A model generated the notes under the pieces. The model ran no database searches, was not told the DNA's origin, and saw only the letters and a list, made by a program, of their open reading frames with translations. This document shows positions 61,596 through 64,000 of a stretch of DNA of 64,000 bases, in pieces. Positions within the stretch are counted from its first letter, which is position 1, and every line of letters begins with the position of its first letter. Both the position numbers and the translations under genes were made by a program. This DNA is from VAZQ01 sp963835165 (GTDB lineage Bacteria; Pseudomonadota; Alphaproteobacteria; Rhizobiales; Xanthobacteraceae), in contig CAWIGD010000053.1 in assembly GCA_963835165.1 (NCBI GenBank), positions 1 to 64,000 of the forward strand. The letters are read 5' to 3'.

Positions 61596-61730
61596 ATGAA
61601 GTATCTAAGCGCACTCGTTCTGCTCGCCGCGCTGGCCACTCCGGCTGCGGCCCAGAACCAGACTACGTTCCGCAATGGCCGTCCAGCCACACCGGACTGG
61701 GGCCTCTTTCCTCTCTCCGTTACGAAGTAA
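61596..61730 (+). CDS. Short secreted peptide, probably truncated
   Basis: A 44-residue product with a strong AGGAGA site and signal peptide MKYLSALVLLAALATPAAAQ, followed by NQTTFRNGRPATPDWGLFPL. The start QNQTTFR resembles small repeat-containing exported proteins of related genomes, which are longer, so this one may be a truncated copy. It lies between another secreted-protein gene and a membrane-protein gene on the same strand. Confidence 0.5.
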   Translation: MKYLSALVLLAALATPAAAQNQTTFRNGRPATPDWGLFPLSVTK

Positions 61731-61748
61731 AGGTATGAGCTTGGCAAA

Positions 61749-62051
61749 ATGGAAACGATCTGTACCTTCTTTCTGAACTACCAGCAGTACATCATCCTTC
61801 TTACCATATGCTTCTTCGCCGGTATGGCATGGCGGCATCATCGCCTCATCAGCCGCTTGTTCATCATTGCCGCGAGCTGCCTGTGGGTGATCTACGTCTA
61901 TAGGTACCAGATAGCTGTAGGCTGGCCCGCGCTCGATGCGAGTGGTGAGCTATCGCTCCGCGAGCTCTTCTCCGACGGCGCTTTCATACGGCACTGGTCT
62001 TCTCTACTCTCTGCCGCAGCTCTTGGCGGAGCACTGGGCGTCGCATTTTGA
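61749..62051 (+). CDS. Small multi-helix membrane protein
   Basis: A 100-residue inner-membrane protein with helices at about 10-26 (YQQYIILLTICFFAGMA), 34-53 (ISRLFIIAASCLWVIYVYRY) and 83-99 (SSLLSAAALGGALGVAF). It begins METICTFFLN. It starts 18 bases after the short secreted peptide gene. Family not recognised; a small accessory or immunity-like protein is conceivable but unsupported. Confidence 0.6.
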   Translation: METICTFFLNYQQYIILLTICFFAGMAWRHHRLISRLFIIAASCLWVIYVYRYQIAVGWPALDASGELSLRELFSDGAFIRHWSSLLSAAALGGALGVAF

Positions 62052-62076
62052 TGACACGCGGCCAAGGTACGGGCTG

Positions 62077-62175
62077 ATAGGAGAGCCCCCCAGCTCTGGC
62101 TTGCAGCCGGGCACTCCCACGGCCAGTTAGCGGGGGACCAGACCGACTGGCCGCTAGTGCAGAGCGTAGCTCACG
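62077..62175. repeat. Two-hairpin repeat, copy 1
   Basis: Begins ATAGGAGAGCCCC and includes GGCCAG...CTGGCCGCTAGTG. It is the most diverged of three copies. It starts 25 bases after the stop of the membrane-protein gene. Confidence 0.7.
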
Positions 62176-62208
62176 CCGTGGGCGACAGTGTGTCAGGGCT
62201 CATCCCGG

Positions 62209-62323
62209 ATAGGAGAGCCCCCGGCTTGGGCTTGCATTGGAGCCAGGGGCTCCCAGGGCCAGCGCTGAAATCCACTTCTGCTGGCCGCTAGTGTGGACCA
62301 TAGCACGCCTCACCTGTTTGGCT
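62209..62323. repeat. Two-hairpin repeat, copy 2
   Basis: Begins ATAGGAGAGCCCCCGGCTTG. It contains two inverted pairs, GAGCCCC/GGGGCTC and GGCCAGC/GCTGGCC, separated by GCTGAAATCCACTTCTGC, and ends CCTGTTTGGCT. About 90% of the core matches copy 3. Confidence 0.82.
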
Positions 62324-62481
62324 CCCAAGAACAAATCTCTGGCGGAAACGAACAAACCGTAGGCCGGATCAATGCGACTAAGTGGTATCGGCTCGACGAT
62401 GTCGGAAAGAGAAGAAAGTCTCTCCAACGCTTCTCCCACATCCAGAGCAAAAGAAGCCGTGTGATCCGCTCTGCCACTTAG
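62293..62481 (+). CDS. Possible small basic protein or sRNA ending at a strong terminator
   Basis: A 62-codon frame (MDHSTPHLFGSQEQISGGNE ... RINATKWYRLDDVGKRRKSL) ends exactly at the base of a strong terminator hairpin at 62481. I recognise no family and see no clear ribosome-binding site. It also overlaps the end of a repeat copy, so a non-coding transcript is an equally good reading. Confidence 0.35.
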   Translation: MDHSTPHLFGSQEQISGGNEQTVGRINATKWYRLDDVGKRRKSLQRFSHIQSKRSRVIRSAT

Positions 62482-62526
62482 GCCCCATCCTCACTCGCCC
62501 CCCAGCCTGAGGATGGGGCCTTTTTC
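62481..62526 (+). terminator. Strong rho-independent terminator
   Basis: A 13-bp perfect stem, GGCCCCATCCTCA (62481-62493) with TGAGGATGGGGCC (62508-62520), is followed at once by TTTTT. It is the clearest intrinsic terminator in the window and implies a plus-strand transcript ending here. Confidence 0.92.
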
Positions 62527-62629
62527 CTCCACAGTCTCTTGCTACTCCCGGACGAGATCGAGCGGAAAGCTTGGCCGCATGCGCGACTAGCTAAGAGGCT
62601 CAGGGCTCGATGACGACCGAAATGTAGCG

Positions 62630-62917
62630 CTACCGCGGCGGCTCGGTTGGCCGATAATGTTGCCCGAGAGGATGCGCACGCGGCGCGCTCCGTCTAGCGG
62701 GAAGGCCAGGGGTGCCACAATTGTAGCCACACATGGCCCCATCGTTGCAGGCCCGAACGCCAGAACGAGGATTACAACCCGGCACATCAACCCAACACCC
62801 TCCGCCGCCTTCGCCTTGAACTCTGCAAAAGCAAGCACAGTTCTGTTGTGCTGCTGCGGGGCTCGCGTCTGCAAAGGCTACAATCGCGAGAAAGCAGACG
62901 GCCGACAAATAACGCAT
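62630..62917 (-). CDS. Small cysteine-rich secreted protein
   Basis: A 95-residue exported protein. The signal peptide MRYLSAVCFLAIVAFADASP ends near AAAQQ. The mature part has about nine cysteines in a compact array: NCACFCRVQGEGGGGCWVDV, PGCNPRSGVRACNDGAMCGY, NCG. The tail is basic and proline-rich. Such dense cysteines suggest disulphide bonding in the periplasm or outside. It begins 34 bases from repeat copy 3, which lies in its 5' region. Family not recognised. Confidence 0.65.
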   Translation of the reverse strand: MRYLSAVCFLAIVAFADASPAAAQQNCACFCRVQGEGGGGCWVDVPGCNPRSGVRACNDGAMCGYNCGTPGLPARRSAPRAHPLGQHYRPTEPPR

Positions 62918-62951
62918 TGCATTTTGGCCCTTCTGTTGACGGCTTCCACCC

Positions 62952-63062
62952 AATAGGCGAGCCCCCAGCTCTGATGCTCAGCCTGGGGCTCCCACAGCCA
63001 GCGGCTGAAATCCACTCCTGCTGGCCGCTAGGTGTGAGCATAGCACGTCCTGCCTGTTTGGC
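62952..63062. repeat. Two-hairpin repeat, copy 3
   Basis: Begins ATAGGCGAGCCCCCAGCTCT and keeps both inverted pairs (GAGCCCC/GGGGCTC and GCCAGC/GCTGGC) plus the CTGAAATCCACTCCTGC spacer, ending CCTGTTTGGCT. It lies upstream of the cysteine-rich protein gene. Confidence 0.82.
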
Positions 63063-63542
63063 TGGTCTGTGCGACTAAGAAGCGGAAAAGCCATCCACTC
63101 CTATGAACGTTACGATGAGCCAGAAACTCTCCCTTATTCAATCCGCCCGTTCTGTCCAATGAGCGCTGATGGCGGACATGTGATATCGTGTCGGTGGGTT
63201 TGCCGTTCTTCTCGGCAATCCCTCTGGGTCTCGACTTAGCCTCGCTCGCTCCCCTGCGCTGCGGGGCTTTTGTTTGGCGACCCTCCCCCCTCCGTAGGAT
63301 GCCGTTTCCTGAACTCAGCGCGGCCCGCTGGTGCGAAATTTTGGCGGGCGGGTGGCAGACTTGGGCGCGGAGAAGCGCGTGGGTGAGTCGCGTAGGAGCG
63401 TTGCGGGCGGTGCGGCGGATTGACTCGGGCAGGTCGATAATTCCCTGCGGGCAATCCCCGGCCTTGGCGCGGACGCAGAGACGCGGGTGCCTCCTGCGTC
63501 GCGGCGCGCGGACCATTCGTACCGGGGAGATGCGAGAAGTGT
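63063..63542. other. Unassigned stretch
   Basis: About 480 bases between repeat copy 3 and the last gene. Open frames on both strands are arginine-rich and without family character. No confident gene, repeat or RNA recognised. Confidence 0.35.
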
Positions 63543-64000
63543 TCAGACCGAAGAAGATGGGACGTTGCTGCGCAGTATTTCTTCGATCATATCTTTCTTG
63601 ATCGCTGCGGCCAAAGTCTGGCCCAAAAGTTCAGCGGCGCTCAAGTCTCGCAACGTTGCAATAAGCGCAAGCTCGCCGATAGCGCGCGACGTGAGCGGGA
63701 CATCATTAGATACCTCTTTGCCTCGGTGCCGCGTCAATATCGCAAACTCGGCCAAAGGCGCGGTGTCCGCTGCCGTCATAGGAACTTCTTCGGTCTTCTG
63801 CCGTCGCACGTGCGTGACGCCGACCGCGCCCGGAGTGGGAATGGATCTTCCCGTGCCGTCGAGCGTGTGGCGCACTGAGCCATTTTGCAGAATAATTCGT
63901 CGCAAACTAATGCCTAACCTTGAACACTTGACTTGGAGCGACCCTACGGTCACGCCGAGTAAGCTGGCAATCTCCTCTCGGCTGAACCCTTGTGCCACCA
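63543..64000 (-). CDS. Helix-turn-helix protein with second conserved domain, paralogue 2 (partial)
   Basis: At least 151 codons, running off the window edge at the N-terminus. The visible start is the helix-turn-helix (FSREEIASLLGVTVGSLQVK then CSRLGISLRR), paralogous to 59804-60217. After a linker comes a second domain, AEFAILTRHRGKEVSNDVPL, TSRAIGELALIATLRDLSAA and ELLGQTLAAAIKKDMIEEIL. In paralogue 1 this second domain is encoded by a separate overlapping frame and is cut by the poly(A) tract. Likely an accessory-element regulator. Confidence 0.75.
   Translation of the reverse strand, partial: VAQGFSREEIASLLGVTVGSLQVKCSRLGISLRRIILQNGSVRHTLDGTGRSIPTPGAVGVTHVRRQKTEEVPMTAADTAPLAEFAILTRHRGKEVSNDVPLTSRAIGELALIATLRDLSAAELLGQTLAAAIKKDMIEEILRSNVPSSSV

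Noticed and set aside
63188..63601. 137-codon plus-strand frame near the window end
   Set aside because: Arginine/leucine-rich without domain signature, overlapping the supported HTH gene on the other strand.

Overview
The window is high-G+C DNA from an alphaproteobacterium, most likely a Hyphomicrobiales member close to Bradyrhizobium and the Nitrobacteraceae/Xanthobacteraceae. The grounds are the dnaA-dnaN-recF block beside rpsT, a malic enzyme fused to a phosphotransacetylase-like domain, many Tat-exported or Bug-type solute-binding proteins, IalB, class III cyclases with ATPase/TPR tails, and short palindromic intergenic repeats and small proteins of the kind seen in those genomes. The assignment rests on family recognition only; no search was run.

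Layout. 1-3.6 kb: the 3' end of a probable HlyD adaptor, then a minus-strand catabolic cluster (amidohydrolase, small protein, Rieske ferredoxin, dihydroxyphthalate-decarboxylase-like protein). 3.9-7.6 kb: IalB, two convergent paralogous small proteins, and a two-partner secretion locus with an intact TpsB and a severely truncated TpsA. 7.5-14 kb: replication block in minus orientation (rpsT, a long gene-free gap, dnaA, dnaN, recF), with recF coupled to a quinone oxidoreductase. 14.3-33.9 kb: core metabolic genes (DapA-like aldolase, malic enzyme, MsrA, dienelactone hydrolase, LLM oxidoreductase, methyltransferase, oxaloacetate decarboxylase-like lyase, EamA exporter, amidohydrolase, two Bug proteins, collagen-like lipoprotein, HAD phosphatase, cupin).

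33.9-64 kb is accessory and visibly rearranged. It holds transposase stubs, a divergent ArsR/quinone oxidoreductase/RidA module, and a ~1,420-codon surface protein with near-identical 357-bp repeats and three frameshifts, preceded by a 168-bp duplicated upstream element. Gene stubs follow (solute-binding protein 3' ends, acyl-CoA synthetase 3' end), then a nested IS1182/IS30 insertion and a cyclase-ATPase/TPR pair coupled through a Tat-leader mini-ORF to a solute-binding protein. After a hydroxyacid dehydrogenase, a YejA-like binding protein and a DivK-like receiver come DNA ligase and integrase stubs.

At 59.5-59.66 kb an almost pure poly(A) tract interrupts a gene and looks like an assembly artefact. 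The last 4 kb carries two paralogous helix-turn-helix genes flanking small secreted or membrane proteins and three copies of a ~110-bp two-hairpin repeat.

No rRNA, tRNA or CRISPR array was recognised. The best candidates for something new are the duplicated element upstream of the repeat protein, the small EC-x-LL-x-W protein family, the Tat-leader/cyclase coupling, and the paralogous regulator pair with its palindromic operator candidate.
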